Positions 52,801 to 56,409 of a stretch of 64,000 nt of DNA are shown here, in pieces. The translations under genes were made by a program, and so were the position numbers. The stretch comes from Pseudeuparius sepicola (lineage: Eukaryota; Arthropoda; Insecta; Coleoptera; Anthribidae), in contig OY987307.1 of NCBI GenBank assembly GCA_963920635.1, positions 14,647,735 to 14,711,734 on the forward strand, written 5' to 3'. The notes below the pieces were generated by a model, which ran no database searches, was not told where the DNA came from, and saw nothing but the letters and a program-made list of their open reading frames with translations. Within the stretch, counting starts at the first letter, position 1. Each line of letters begins with the position of its first letter.

Positions 52801-53728
52801 GAAGCACTCCTCGGAGTTCTCAGGATACTTAGAAGATTTGGTTACAAGTCCAGATTGTTCCAAATGCTAACCAGGTAAGTAATGCAGAAAGTAATCTAAT
52901 TACAGAAACTTTAATAATCGATTAGACCATACCAGATTTGAACCATGGCAAATATAATCTTTAATAGATTACTAAAGTATCTGTACTTACAACAAAAATA
53001 GGTTTATAACGTAACGGAACAAATTATTTACTTAAGGTGGCATGTGATTCTAAATACTCGAAATAGAATACTGAAGGCAAATCCTAACATCTACTTGCAA
53101 GAATGGAGACTGAAGAGTGAGCTGCGAAGCAAACTAAAGATGTACGAACTTAGCTTCAAATTTGTAAGTTTTTATTCATTTATCGAATTCATACAGACAA
53201 ACATATACTCAGACACAAAGATAGTCTTAACTCGGAACAAAAGGTTTTTTTGCGCCTGAATCTTAATAGTAACAATAAAGAAGTAAAAATTTTGTATTCG
53301 GAGACCATACTATACATTTTAGAAATGATTGCATAGTACGACTAGAAAGCAATAAAGTTGTTAATGTTGGTAGATATGATTTTATTTAAGAAAATATTTT
53401 CTTACAGGAAAACTTGGATGCGGAATACAATGCTTTGAGATTAGCTGAAAGCCAAGAATCCAGCAGGTAACATATATTTTGCGGACTATGTCTTGTTGAA
53501 TGTTTCTTTTAGAACATTCTGTTTGAAATGTAATAGTCCTGAAACATACTAAATGCTGCCATTTCAATTTGCAGGTGGTCTAAACCGGTCAAGAACCGAA
53601 CAGTCAGCGGCTTGACGCAGGAATCTCGCTTCAAACGAGATGCTGAGCACCCCTCGAGGGACAGAAGCTATCATACGGTGAAAAGTGACAGCGAATACGT
53701 GAAGTTTGCCATATTGTCGCTGTGCTAG
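10660..53728 (+). CDS. Tmtc1: TMTC1-like O-mannosyltransferase, 3' thirteen exons
   Basis: Thirteen exons (10660-10800, 13104-13176, 19610-19713, 27592-27781, 27856-27977, 28970-29134, 29628-29741, 30774-30917, 50586-50791, 52739-52874, 53037-53163, 53408-53466, 53575-53728) join at GT-AG junctions in one frame of 577 codons. Exons 1-6 encode the multi-pass membrane part, including [31 protein letters not shown], a DUF1736-type stretch with [12 protein letters not shown], and LPFLPASNL...[12 protein letters not shown]. Exons 7-10 encode five to six TPR repeats beginning [16 protein letters not shown]. The family sits in the ER membrane with lumenal TPRs; vertebrate members are required for O-mannosylation of cadherins. 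The TPR block is shorter than in vertebrate TMTC1 and the last ~110 residues match nothing I know. Paralogue choice (TMTC1) rests on the [11 protein letters not shown]...[13 protein letters not shown] region. 5' exons are missing from view. Confidence 0.92.
10868..13044 (+). mobile_element. Long-TIR Tc1/mariner-superfamily transposon
   Basis: Termini CAGGGTGGCCCATCC and GGATGGGCCACCCTG flanked by TA (10866-10867, 13045-13046). The terminal inverted repeats are unusually long, about 530-560 bp (10868-11399 and 12486-13044), and highly similar. One transposase ORF lies between them. The element is 2177 bp inside a 2303 bp TMTC intron, so it is almost the whole intron. A decayed relative of one TIR is at 56410-56920. 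Confidence 0.9.
11468..12358 (+). pseudogene. Tc1/mariner-like DDE transposase with internal deletion
   Basis: A 296-codon ORF. Residues 1-110 form a helix-turn-helix DNA-binding region ([16 protein letters not shown]). The catalytic core shows IIWSDKTTF (Asp161) and [10 protein letters not shown] (Asp257). After FENWIG (residue 280), where the family continues into the WPPRSPDLTPLDF-type block with the third acidic residue, the sequence jumps to the C-terminal signature NGNHFEHL. The third catalytic residue is therefore lost and the protein should be inactive, though it may still bind its TIRs. The frame is open to a TAA at 12356, so the deletion is in frame. Confidence 0.8.
13104..13176 (+). 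CDS. Tmtc1: TMTC exon b
   Basis: Acceptor TTATTGTTATAG, donor CTCC|GTAAGTG, 73 nt. It completes the codon left by exon a and encodes a polar loop of about 24 residues ending KIITS. Found by requiring a small exon with the right phases between exons a and c; sequence support is weaker than for the others. Confidence 0.72.
13177..15326. other. TMTC intron, no gene
   Basis: Mostly AT-rich. An inverted repeat (14751-14777 with 15095-15121, core ACCGATAAATTTCAAAGCTAAA) marks a possible small foldback element, with several TTCGACCTTTT motifs between the arms. Faint transposase-like scraps near 13480-13700 were not convincing. Confidence 0.4.
15574..15727. repeat. Subterminal GAGAC/GTCTC array, left end of hAT element B
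   Basis: About thirty GAGAC or GTCTC pentamers in blocks of alternating orientation, able to fold into several stems. Its counterpart at 18130-18272 has the same organisation. Arrays of this kind next to hAT TIRs are plausible transposase-binding sites. Confidence 0.85.
16464..17559. mobile_element. Foldback MITE, CAGGGTGTCC family, copy 2
   Basis: CAGGGTGTCCAACTTTAAA...GGACACCCTG with flanking TA (16462-16463, 17560-17561). Long internal inverted repeats, no transposase. It is the third level of nesting: MITE in hAT B in hAT A. Confidence 0.82.
18130..18272. repeat. Subterminal GAGAC/GTCTC array, right end of hAT element B
   Basis: Mirror-image partner of 15574-15727. Confidence 0.85.
18491..18765 (+). 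pseudogene. THAP zinc-finger fragment inside hAT element A
   Basis: An ATG at 18491 opens [14 protein letters not shown], then SFHW, a ~25 bp interruption (18560-18584), [13 protein letters not shown], a frame change near 18640, and [11 protein letters not shown]. In order these are the landmarks of a C2CH THAP DNA-binding domain (paired Cys, FP, invariant Trp, CS.HF). The interruption and the frameshift make it non-functional unless the 25 bp is an extraordinarily short intron. Nothing after the domain is recognisable. Confidence 0.68.
19610..19713 (+). CDS. Tmtc1: TMTC exon c
   Basis: Acceptor GTTTCAG, donor GTTAG|GTAAGA, 104 nt. Encodes [12 protein letters not shown] followed by [13 protein letters not shown], the TMTC P.F...DNPAA motif. 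Confidence 0.92.
19714..20204. other. TMTC intron, nothing recognised
   Basis: AT-rich intron sequence before the foldback MITE. Confidence 0.4.
21110..21696 (-). repeat. 3' LTR of gypsy B
   Basis: 587 bp. It lacks a ~36 bp block (TTTTTATAAAAATAATTACC...) present in the partner, otherwise very similar. Confidence 0.92.
21697..21710 (-). other. Polypurine tract of gypsy B
   Basis: Minus strand AAAAGGGGGGTAAA immediately before the 3' LTR. Confidence 0.8.
21743..23359 (-). pseudogene. pol: gypsy B pol, RNase H and integrase part
   Basis: 538-codon ORF. Starts within RNase H ([24 protein letters not shown]). Integrase zinc finger HEEFGH...CDICQ; catalytic Asp271 (MCIDLMGP), Asp331 (LSDNGTQF) and Glu366 (GNPTER). 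It ends in a C-terminal domain with [20 protein letters not shown]. The first ATG is internal to the ancestral pol: the upstream ORF ends in a different frame, so this half would not be translated from the usual gag-pol RNA. Confidence 0.88.
23356..24996 (-). pseudogene. pol: gypsy B pol, protease and reverse transcriptase part
   Basis: 546-codon ORF overlapping gag by 22 nt in the -1 frame. The protease core reads [11 protein letters not shown] (Asp21) with Cys where D-S/T-G is usual. RT spans about residues 225-430 with YVDD at 385-388 and VLPFGLSTS. At the RT/RNase H join a run of seven Ts (one too many, near 23415) shifts frame, and a second shift lies near 23345, so the TDAS RNase H start falls out of frame. 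Pol is disrupted in the middle. Confidence 0.9.
24975..25952 (-). pseudogene. gag: gypsy B gag, frameshifted near the N-terminus
   Basis: The main ORF (25781-24975) encodes a capsid-like region ([37 protein letters not shown]) then an arginine-rich tail with no CCHC knuckle. Its first ATG is not the real start: a better start is ATG at 25950-25952 ([10 protein letters not shown]), after which the frame is broken twice before rejoining. Structural protein of the particle. Confidence 0.75.
26081..26098 (-). other. Primer-binding site of gypsy B (tRNA-Lys type)
   Basis: Minus strand TGGCGCCCAACGTGGAGC two bases after the 5' LTR. It matches the well-known tRNA-Lys(1,2) primer site TGGCGCCCAACGTGGGGC but for one base. 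Confidence 0.85.
26101..26721 (-). repeat. 5' LTR of gypsy B
   Basis: 621 bp partner of 21110-21696. Confidence 0.92.
26776..27591. other. TMTC intron, nothing recognised
   Basis: AT-rich, no ORF of note; ends in the acceptor TTTTTTGTTACAG of exon d. Confidence 0.4.
27592..27781 (+). CDS. Tmtc1: TMTC exon d (DUF1736 core)
   Basis: 190 nt, acceptor GTTACAG, donor TTCGAG|GTTAGT. Encodes [40 protein letters not shown] and another hydrophobic segment: the most diagnostic TMTC exon here. Confidence 0.95.
27856..27977 (+). CDS. Tmtc1: TMTC exon e
   Basis: 122 nt between a 74 nt intron and donor CCTAG|GTAAGTG. Encodes LPFLPASNL and [13 protein letters not shown], near-invariant in TMTC proteins. 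Confidence 0.95.
28013..28890. mobile_element. Palindromic MITE filling a TMTC intron
   Basis: Ends AGGTGATCCA...TGGATCACCT with ~80 bp near-perfect terminal inverted repeats and looser inverted similarity through the interior (e.g. TTCGATTCCAACGATAT with ATATCATTGGAACCGAGAT). It takes 878 of the 992 bp between exons e and f. No coding. Confidence 0.8.
28970..29134 (+). CDS. Tmtc1: TMTC exon f
   Basis: 165 nt, acceptor TTGTTTTAG, donor CTACG|GTAAAT. Membrane segment plus the loop [13 protein letters not shown] that leads into the TPRs. Confidence 0.93.
29628..29741 (+). CDS. Tmtc1: TMTC exon g (first TPR)
   Basis: 114 nt, acceptor CTTTCCAG, donor CTCGG|GTAAGC. Encodes [20 protein letters not shown], the start of the lumenal TPR array. 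Confidence 0.95.
29742..30773. other. TMTC intron with AAT microsatellite
   Basis: Contains an AAT/ATA trinucleotide run at about 29884-29904; otherwise AT-rich and unremarkable. Confidence 0.5.
30774..30917 (+). CDS. Tmtc1: TMTC exon h (second and third TPR)
   Basis: 144 nt, acceptor TATTTTCAG, donor TACAG|GTAAGT. Encodes [13 protein letters not shown] and [11 protein letters not shown], classic TPR helix-A sequences. The following intron is 19.7 kb. Confidence 0.95.
30956..31800. mobile_element. Foldback MITE, CAGGGTGTCC family, degraded copy 4
   Basis: Shares blocks with copies 1-3 in both halves (e.g. GAGTTCTATTCTACAGGG, AATTTTAAAGACATCTGGCA and their inverses), but the outer termini are decayed. 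Confidence 0.6.
31903..32860. mobile_element. Composite repeat with direct and inverted blocks
   Basis: Starts TACAGGGTGAG. A ~220 bp block (31945-32130, with GGAAGGTTAAATGGGGAAA) recurs in direct orientation at 32455-32660. A second block (ATATGACACAAA with ATGACAGCTGTCAT) occurs in both orientations. No coding. Probably an internally rearranged MITE. Confidence 0.6.
32861..33516. other. TMTC intron, nothing recognised
   Basis: AT-rich sequence between repeat elements; no supported gene. Confidence 0.35.
33517..34418. mobile_element. Foldback deletion derivative keeping a transposase tail
   Basis: Inverted arms of roughly 330 bp (about 33540-33845 and 34090-34400) share AACAGGCTCTATAACGGCC and TTGTTTAACAATACCAGGCA (as inverse). 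The right end is CCCTG. The unique centre encodes a transposase C-terminus on the minus strand. Confidence 0.8.
33957..34071 (-). pseudogene. Transposase C-terminal fragment
   Basis: About 37 minus-strand codons read [20 protein letters not shown] then [12 protein letters not shown], the C-terminal signature of a Tc1/mariner-superfamily transposase. The ORF at 11468-12358 ends in the same NG.HFEHL motif. Everything upstream in the gene is deleted. Confidence 0.72.
34419..35010. other. TMTC intron, nothing recognised
   Basis: AT-rich; contains TACCTACCTAT motifs frequent in this window. Confidence 0.35.
35011..35205. mobile_element. Foldback MITE, CAGGGTGTCC family, truncated copy 5
   Basis: TACAGGGTGTCCAACTTTAA and the left half of the family consensus; it stops abruptly where a Tc1 transposase fragment begins. 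Confidence 0.75.
35206..35485 (+). pseudogene. Tc1-like transposase 3' fragment
   Basis: Reads [13 protein letters not shown], a TGA at 35297 where the family has Trp, then a helical tail ([20 protein letters not shown]) to TAA at 35483. [11 protein letters not shown] carries the third catalytic Glu of Tc1 transposases. Only the last ~90 residues remain. It is distinct from the 11468 family. Confidence 0.82.
35486..36118. other. TMTC intron, nothing recognised
   Basis: AT-rich. The last bases (GGGGTCCAGCT) form half of the palindromic target used by errantivirus C. Confidence 0.4.
36123..36319 (+). repeat. 5' LTR of errantivirus C
   Basis: Contains a TATATAAATA-like box near 36217 and AATAAA near 36274, a plausible core promoter and polyadenylation signal. 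Confidence 0.93.
36319..36336 (+). other. Primer-binding site of errantivirus C
   Basis: TGGCGCTGCGAACAGGAT begins with the last base of the LTR, as in other errantiviruses. tRNA not assigned. Confidence 0.6.
36446..36475 (+). promoter_or_regulatory. Leader ATG, short uORF and env splice donor
   Basis: An ATG at 36446 opens nine codons with a hydrophobic start. On unspliced RNA it stops at a TAA that is part of the splice donor CCT|GTAAGT (cut after 36471). On spliced RNA it would continue in frame into env. Confidence 0.65.
36494..37748 (+). CDS. gag: Gag of errantivirus C
   Basis: The clean ORF starts at ATG 36669 (strong context) and runs 359 codons. Residues 1-200 are a helical capsid-like region ([35 protein letters not shown]). 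Residues 200-340 are extremely Asn/Pro/Gln-rich. There is no CCHC zinc knuckle, as usual for errantiviral Gag. An upstream ATG at 36494 opens 39 codons in another frame and stops just after an A6 run (36596-36601). The Gag frame is open across that point, so a one-base slip there may have removed an N-terminal extension. Particle structural protein. Pol follows in the -1 frame. Confidence 0.88.
37655..41302 (+). CDS. pol: Pol of errantivirus C (PR-RT-RH-IN)
   Basis: 1215 codons from the first ATG, overlapping gag by 94 nt in the -1 frame, so normally made as Gag-Pol. Protease LIDSGGSDT (Asp55). RT about residues 260-560, with YMDD at 447-450 and [16 protein letters not shown]. RNase H TTDAS (Asp597), [17 protein letters not shown]. 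Integrase zinc finger from HNG to CDICLRNK; catalytic Asp939 (IHIDTF), Asp992 (CDEGTEF) and Glu1028 (SPIERF), i.e. D-x52-D-x35-E. No stop or frameshift, and all catalytic residues are present. This is the replication enzyme set, in the cytoplasm and then the nucleus. Confidence 0.95.
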   Translation: MRFQFRNRRILFRKFSRTSLGISSQSRIIELNNISKATKLPFFYLPYSNLKVLIDSGGSDTVITPEAAQNFDPKYQFFEPFTLISMKTPKTYSENLYFPVFNEIGIDQPFIVRIADWHNDFDILLGTGELDQLGANIDYETHIFSIRKLGVSVPFEVIYRSNNRLRIPVNINNGEVVLPEITLDNQTVLPISIHHANDGFVEIPQPENLNIDFPEPISVYPLSDFEELSPPFSNNSFDPNSIRTKHLNSEEKQKILDLCHKFKDIFYNESSDRSFTSSVKHEIRTKDETPIFSRSFRHPKVMQSEISSQIDKLLEQNIIRPSISPYSSPVWIVPKKMDASGKRKFRMVIDYRKLNDNTVEDKYPLPRIDEILDNLGKCTYFTTLDLAQGFHQIEVHPNSVEKTAFTVPNGHFEYTRMPFGLKNAPATFQRMMDEILREYLYKSCFVYMDDVIIFSKSLQEHLIHIKSIFQKFREVNLKIQLDKSEFLNKEVAFLGHVITPEGIKPNPNKISAIQNFPIPKTTKEIKSFLGLIGYYRRFIPNFSKMTTPMTRCLRKDTKIEIDHPQYIDCFEKCKSALSNSPILQYPDFSLPFTLTTDASNVAIGSVLSQKGKPIAYYSRTLITAERNYSTIEKELLAIIESCKHFRPYLFGVKFTIETDHNPLVWLYKIKEPHSRLARWKLKLEEYNFEIVYRKGKENFVADALSRIELNMHELDSICVNPPSHDDDFNIDDFINETYEKQTGLSTQHSTHENPIATIPFSEEPINYFPNQIILKFGNKHDVQYILKFKSKHQYYVTLTEKDWKTDIKNTLHSIISPNQRYHILTEQTDIQKFISEYVRNTFNETVRISFCSKQTQDIENPDKQLQCVQDYHKQNHNGILETLNHLKLHYYWPNMRTTISDYINKCDICLRNKYERHPYKLPFKGPLLGQKPFDIIHIDTFCCNRQSFLTIIDSFSKYAQVYNIQDKMNISILSKLRHYFSHHNYPRKIVCDEGTEFSNNLFKEFCKLHKIELHFTTVNNPNSNSPIERFHSTFTEKLRVMQDERPREYFQDLITHCVLIYNQSIHSATGYSPFSILYGPYIEEIQFDDDLPIYEKYNQRHKDELRPFIDSLYTKLHEKETRILENCNKNLPDPTPTPEQGQTVYLSKNTRNKLDAPYIPATVTSTDNTKIKVLTTKNKPTNSHPRKIKRLRKPPLLQKHPPNNQLPGPSSAPDP
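37694..37700 (+). promoter_or_regulatory. Candidate -1 frameshift slippery heptamer
   Basis: A-AAT-TTT in the Gag frame, inside the gag/pol overlap, fits X-XXY-YYZ. A -1 slip here enters the Pol frame. No downstream structure was tested. Confidence 0.5.
41249..42758 (+). CDS. env: Env of errantivirus C, main exon
   Basis: An open frame beginning just after a splice acceptor (CCTCCCTTGTTACAG, ending 41248) and overlapping the end of pol. No in-frame ATG occurs until 41463, so translation must start elsewhere: with the leader exon 36446-36471 the phases match, giving 511 codons with a hydrophobic signal-like N-terminus. Counting from the GTG at 41286, a furin-type site RQKR at residues 82-85 is followed by a glycine-rich fusion-peptide-like segment. 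A long helical ectodomain ([16 protein letters not shown]) and a Cys-rich region follow, then a membrane span (about 436-454) and a basic cytoplasmic tail. Errantiviral/F-like class; would act at the cell or particle surface. Confidence 0.9.
42758..42767 (+). other. Polypurine tract of errantivirus C
   Basis: AGGGGGGAAG directly before the 3' LTR and overlapping the env stop. Confidence 0.75.
42768..42964 (+). repeat. 3' LTR of errantivirus C
   Basis: Identical to 36123-36319 by direct reading. Confidence 0.94.
42969..43706. other. TMTC intron, nothing recognised
   Basis: No supported gene. The first bases continue the palindromic insertion target (AGCTGGACC). Confidence 0.4.
43707..43956. 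mobile_element. Putative hAT-type MITE
   Basis: CAGAGCCGCTTTCGGGTTCGG on the left pairs with the inverse of ACCCGAAAACGGCTCTA on the right, about 250 bp. No 8 bp duplication is evident, so class and edges are tentative. Confidence 0.5.
43957..44757. other. TMTC intron, nothing recognised
   Basis: Slightly G+C-richer stretch (44200-44500) without a recognisable product on either strand. Confidence 0.35.
44758..44982 (+). pseudogene. Unrecognised exon-like ORF fragment
   Basis: Open frame between stops reading [20 protein letters not shown] and [20 protein letters not shown], with a consensus donor CACAG|GTAAAT at 44967. Composition looks like real protein (Trp, Cys, charged mix), but I cannot name a family or link it to TMTC. 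Could be a gene or retroelement scrap. Confidence 0.35.
44983..45889. other. TMTC intron, nothing recognised
   Basis: Includes a G+C-rich patch at 45340-45740 (e.g. CACGCGGCCGTTCCGCGTG, partly palindromic), possibly the broken interior of the errantivirus remnant that follows. Confidence 0.35.
45890..46302 (+). pseudogene. env: Errantivirus env 3' remnant
   Basis: Decayed plus-strand reading with [17 protein letters not shown], then a frameshift and stops, a hydrophobic membrane span ([14 protein letters not shown]) and a lysine/arginine-rich tail. It ends at a purine tract (AAGGCGGGAGG) and an LTR start, the same layout as the end of errantivirus C. Env N-terminus, pol and gag are absent. 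Confidence 0.65.
46312..46573 (+). repeat. Errantivirus LTR remnant
   Basis: Starts AGTTATGTATCTGTG right after the purine tract; contains GTATAAAT and GTATATAAAAG boxes; ends near CCCCGAAATATTAC, which resembles the CCCCGGAACATAACT end of element C. Confidence 0.55.
46574..47082. other. TMTC intron, nothing recognised
   Basis: AT-rich, with a CACCCTGTA terminus near 46997 suggesting another MITE end. Confidence 0.35.
47083..49153 (-). mobile_element. MULE (Phantom-like) DNA transposon
   Basis: A FLYWCH/MULE transposase ORF is flanked by degenerate inverted ends. On each side the motif AAACTCGCC (or AAACTCACC) occurs twice with similar spacing (47084, 47147; inverted at 49101, 49144), and TTCTTGGAATATT lies at the inner edge of both. 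No clear 8-9 bp duplication. An ageing copy. Confidence 0.7.
47514..48896 (-). pseudogene. FLYWCH zinc finger + MULE transposase, premature stop
   Basis: 400 codons from ATG 48896 to a TAA at 47694, after which the same frame continues a further 59 codons to TAG at 47514. Residues 10-65 form a FLYWCH zinc finger ([13 protein letters not shown]; Cys37, Cys42, His62, His64). Residues 180-300 form the MULE DDE domain: YLDGTF (Asp187), VIDFE (Asp253), CKFH, with Glu376 in ACEAFH as the likely third acid. The in-frame TAA truncates the tail; everything else is intact. It would bind element ends and catalyse cut-and-paste transposition in the nucleus. A domesticated gene is possible but the flanking inverted ends argue for a transposon. 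Confidence 0.85.
49164..49774 (+). repeat. Two-hairpin unit, dispersed copy 4
   Basis: Full-length single copy with the same start, both hairpins (the palindrome at 49174-49295) and the same end as the 7741 array. It sits 10 bp from the MULE end and directly before a LINE fragment. Confidence 0.88.
49776..50030 (+). pseudogene. LINE apurinic endonuclease fragment
   Basis: Opens [16 protein letters not shown], the GGDFNA.H motif of non-LTR retrotransposon endonucleases (Jockey/I-type), then decays through frameshifts. No RT nearby. Confidence 0.55.
50586..50791 (+). CDS. Tmtc1: TMTC exon i (TPR)
   Basis: 206 nt, acceptor TTTCCACACAG, donor AACAGAG|GTAAGA. Encodes [20 protein letters not shown] and the next TPR. 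Markedly more G+C-rich than neighbouring DNA, as expected of a conserved exon. Confidence 0.94.
51222..51357 (+). mobile_element. tRNA-derived SINE
   Basis: A 136 bp unit with an A-box-like GGGTATAGGCTAATACC region, a perfect B box GGGTTCGATTCCC and an A-rich tail, flanked by a perfect 10 bp duplication TCCCAATAAT (51212-51221, 51358-51367). The duplication shows a target-primed retroposition event. Confidence 0.9.
51536..51800 (+). pseudogene. THAP zinc-finger fragment 2
   Basis: ATG 51536 opens [13 protein letters not shown]...GDSLHS, the first part of a C2CH THAP domain, up to a donor TTC|GTAAGT (51612). After an acceptor at 51668 the reading FPGDK and, one frame over, [10 protein letters not shown], continues the domain, then stops. 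A frameshift near 51690 and early stops make it non-functional. It is a different copy from the one at 18491. Confidence 0.6.
51801..52738. other. TMTC intron, nothing recognised
   Basis: AT-rich with a short direct repeat (CACTACTTTTTCTGTGCAAT at ~52241 and ~52322). Confidence 0.4.
52739..52874 (+). CDS. Tmtc1: TMTC exon j (TPR)
   Basis: 136 nt, acceptor TTTTTTGCAG, donor ACCAG|GTAAGT. Encodes the second helix of a TPR ([14 protein letters not shown]) and a last helical pair. Confidence 0.9.
53037..53163 (+). CDS. Tmtc1: TMTC exon k (divergent tail)
   Basis: 127 nt, acceptor ACTTAAG, donor AAATTT|GTAAGT. Phase fits both sides. Encodes a basic helical stretch ([18 protein letters not shown]) outside recognisable TPRs. 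Confidence 0.8.
53408..53466 (+). CDS. Tmtc1: TMTC exon l (divergent tail)
   Basis: 59 nt, acceptor TTCTTACAG, donor AGCAG|GTAACA; phases fit. Confidence 0.75.
53575..53728 (+). CDS. Tmtc1: TMTC terminal exon
   Basis: 154 nt, acceptor AATTTGCAG, stop TAG at 53726. Encodes a basic, serine-rich tail ending [11 protein letters not shown]. Not similar to vertebrate TMTC C-termini; the phase and open frame support it. Confidence 0.78.
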
Positions 53729-54564
53729 CAAAAAAACAAAAAGAACTCTTCAGTGAAAGTGAAGTGAAAAGTGCAATACTGACTTGGGTCGCACCAGTGG
53801 CTAAATATATTACAATGTGTCACTGTGATAATTTTAAAAATTGCAAATTTTCATTGGGAAGATGATTTATTTAATGCTCCGATTATGTATAAGAATTCCT
53901 AAATATACTTGGCTAAGCCAATGCGTAAATGGATGGCTTATCCGCGACAGCATTGAACTTTCATAAATAGTTTTAAAGCTTAAGGTGATACCTACTGTTT
54001 AAGAGTTATGCTTCGAATGAGTGCTTTGAATTTTAATTTAGAATCGAGTTTATTTCAAATATTTTACCCAATTTTTTTAACTTATAATATCACTGTTTAA
54101 TATCTTGAAAAAATCTGTTCCAAATTAAAAATTCAAACACCAATTCTCAAGTACACGATTATATCTTAACATAATAAAAGTATCATATAATAGCAAAGGT
54201 ATGAACTCTGCACATATATTTTTGAATCTTATTATAAGAGTTTTATTGGCCAGGTATTGAATTTTTGTTTATTATGCGGAGAGTCTGGCATTTGATCCGG
54301 GTACCCTCATCAAATTGATTTAGTTTTTCAAATTATAATACTGTATTTCTGTCAAATATATGCATTTTTTAAATATTTATGGAACTTCATAGCCATTTTT
54401 TAGAAATTATCATTTTAAGAACCGAATTATAATCATTGTTAAAAAATTTGCAATTTGGCAAGATATTAATAAAATTATAAGCAATATCGATGAGACAGCA
54501 AAAATGGCATGGCACGAGAAATACTGTCGTCAAAATCTGCAGGAAGTTTCCTCTAACAAATATA
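53729..54564 (+). other. TMTC 3' UTR and downstream DNA
   Basis: AT-rich without repeats at first. The first clear polyadenylation hexamer is AATAAA at 54173. Confidence 0.5.
54173..54178 (+). terminator. Polyadenylation signal candidate for TMTC
   Basis: AATAAA 445 nt after the stop codon. Confidence 0.45.
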
Positions 54565-55670
54565 CAGGGTGTCTTATAAAAATGATTCCTCAAAATAGCT
54601 CGGCTATTTTTTGACAGAAAAATCGGTGGCGAATGCGATCGATAGCCCTTCTGGGCAGCTATCTTTTATCATAATGAAAGTTGCTGTGAATGGCCACCTA
54701 GGAAAACTATGGCCAAAACTTAAAAAATTCAAAATTTTAAACCGCAAATTTTTTGACACGAAAATTGTTTGCAAGAACTGAGAGAATTTATGTGCGACTT
54801 TAGTTTTGTTGCGCATGGATTACCGTAAAACATGCACCCTCTCGAAAATTAAATTATTTGTAAAAAACCTTTATTTGTGGTTGACATAAGATCTAGTTAC
54901 CCATGGAAACAATTACGCAATGATAGCGTTGTTAATAATGACATCCCCCAATGGAATTTTTCATATCAATTTACTTAAAAGGAAAAGTTTACGCAATTAT
55001 TAATTTATTGAAGTAAGCAGCAGCTAAAATGCTGAAGCTGAAAAGACGAAATGTTGAAGAATATGGTGTTGTTCGTTCAGAAAAGTAGGAGTAAATACTA
55101 GCATGTGTTCACTGAACATTCATTGTAATAGTACAGTATTTTATTATTGTCGTTTTTAAGATAATTGCTGTGGCATTAGGTACTTACCTACTATAAGTGT
55201 TACATTCAATTGAACATATTAAGTATTTTAAATTCATTTCCATGAAATAAAAGCCTACTATGTCTACTCTAATTGAACCTCATAAACGATTATTTATTTC
55301 CAAGGTTATGGTTAACTAGATCTTACACTAATCACACATTTTACCATTATTTTTTCTCAAATTTTTATAGTAAATGCAGAACAAACTGGCAAATGTGACA
55401 CAACAGATTAAATGGGATATTTCGTTGTATAAAAAGCGTCACTAAAATTGTTAAGATTTTATCGGTTCTTGCAAACAATTTTTATGTTTTTGTGTACCTC
55501 TAGAAATAAAAATGTTACAGCGGTTTAAAAATTTTGATTTTTTTTGTCATAGTTTTCGTAGGTTGGACAGCAACTTTCATTATGACAAAAGAAAGCTGCC
55601 CAGACGAGCTATAAATCGCACCCGCCACTGACTTTTGCTGTAAAAAAATAGCCGAGATAAAATTATCTCT
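54565..55670. mobile_element. Foldback element with TACAGGGTGTC end
   Basis: The left arm 54565-54785 (AGCTCGGCTATTTTTTGACAG, GCAGCTATCTTTTATCATAATG) recurs inverted at 55450-55665. The right outermost bases are missing. The interior shows no transposase. Confidence 0.7.
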
Positions 55671-56409
55671 ACACTCAAATGAGTGTAGAGTATAGAAACA
55701 TTTGTTGGTAATTTCAGTGAAAAAACGGTGGTGGGTTCGAGTCAAAGCTCTTATAAGCGGTTCTTCGATTATCACCAACAAAATTGCGATCCAAGACCAC
55801 CTGTGTAACTTCGTGAAATAAGAAAACAAACAAAAATTGATCAAGATGGATACCCAAAGTACATTGAAGACACTGGGGCATTGCAAACATCTTGCATGTA
55901 TTTGACGTCAGTATGATAGAGCGTAGAGATTTTGAATTTTTATCATTTTAGTGTTTCTAGGGGCCATTCTGCAATAAAAGTATACTTAATGAGGAACGAC
56001 AAGTTATTAGTTTAAGGTTTATTGTACGGGGGTTTCTGTAACAATGCTCAGGAAACTCCATTGATAGTTTTTAAGTACTGGGTGAATCAAGTTGGTCTTA
56101 TCTTTAATACCATATTGTCAATCGCATGCAAAATATATGTATACAGGGTGATTCATTCTTGATATAAATTTTTTTTAACCAAACGGTGGGGAAAGCCTAC
56201 TAAAAGGGAAAATGCGAAATTTTTTTGTCGAAGTTTAAAACGTGGGGCAAATCAACTTTAGCACCCGAGTAATTCGACACCTCTGTGCACGGTTGCCGAT
56301 GTGGCGTGCCTACCCACCCAGTCCTGATCGGTAGCGGGGCCGGCCATCGTCTGCACCGCGCTGTCCCCGGTCCCGTCCACCAATGCGGGATCAAATGGAT
56401 CAAAAAATG
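55671..56409. other. Intergenic, no supported gene
   Basis: Contains a TACAGGGTGATTC element end near 56142 and a strikingly G+C-rich block at 56280-56395 that might be a decayed transposase segment (not provable by eye). Confidence 0.35.

Noticed and set aside
55700..55860. PIF/Harbinger-like RWWVR segment
   Set aside because: Only a five-residue match followed by stops; insufficient.
56280..56400. G+C-rich block as a transposase WPARSPDLTPLDF remnant (minus strand)
   Set aside because: Similarity needs several assumed indels; only its position next to a related TIR supports it.
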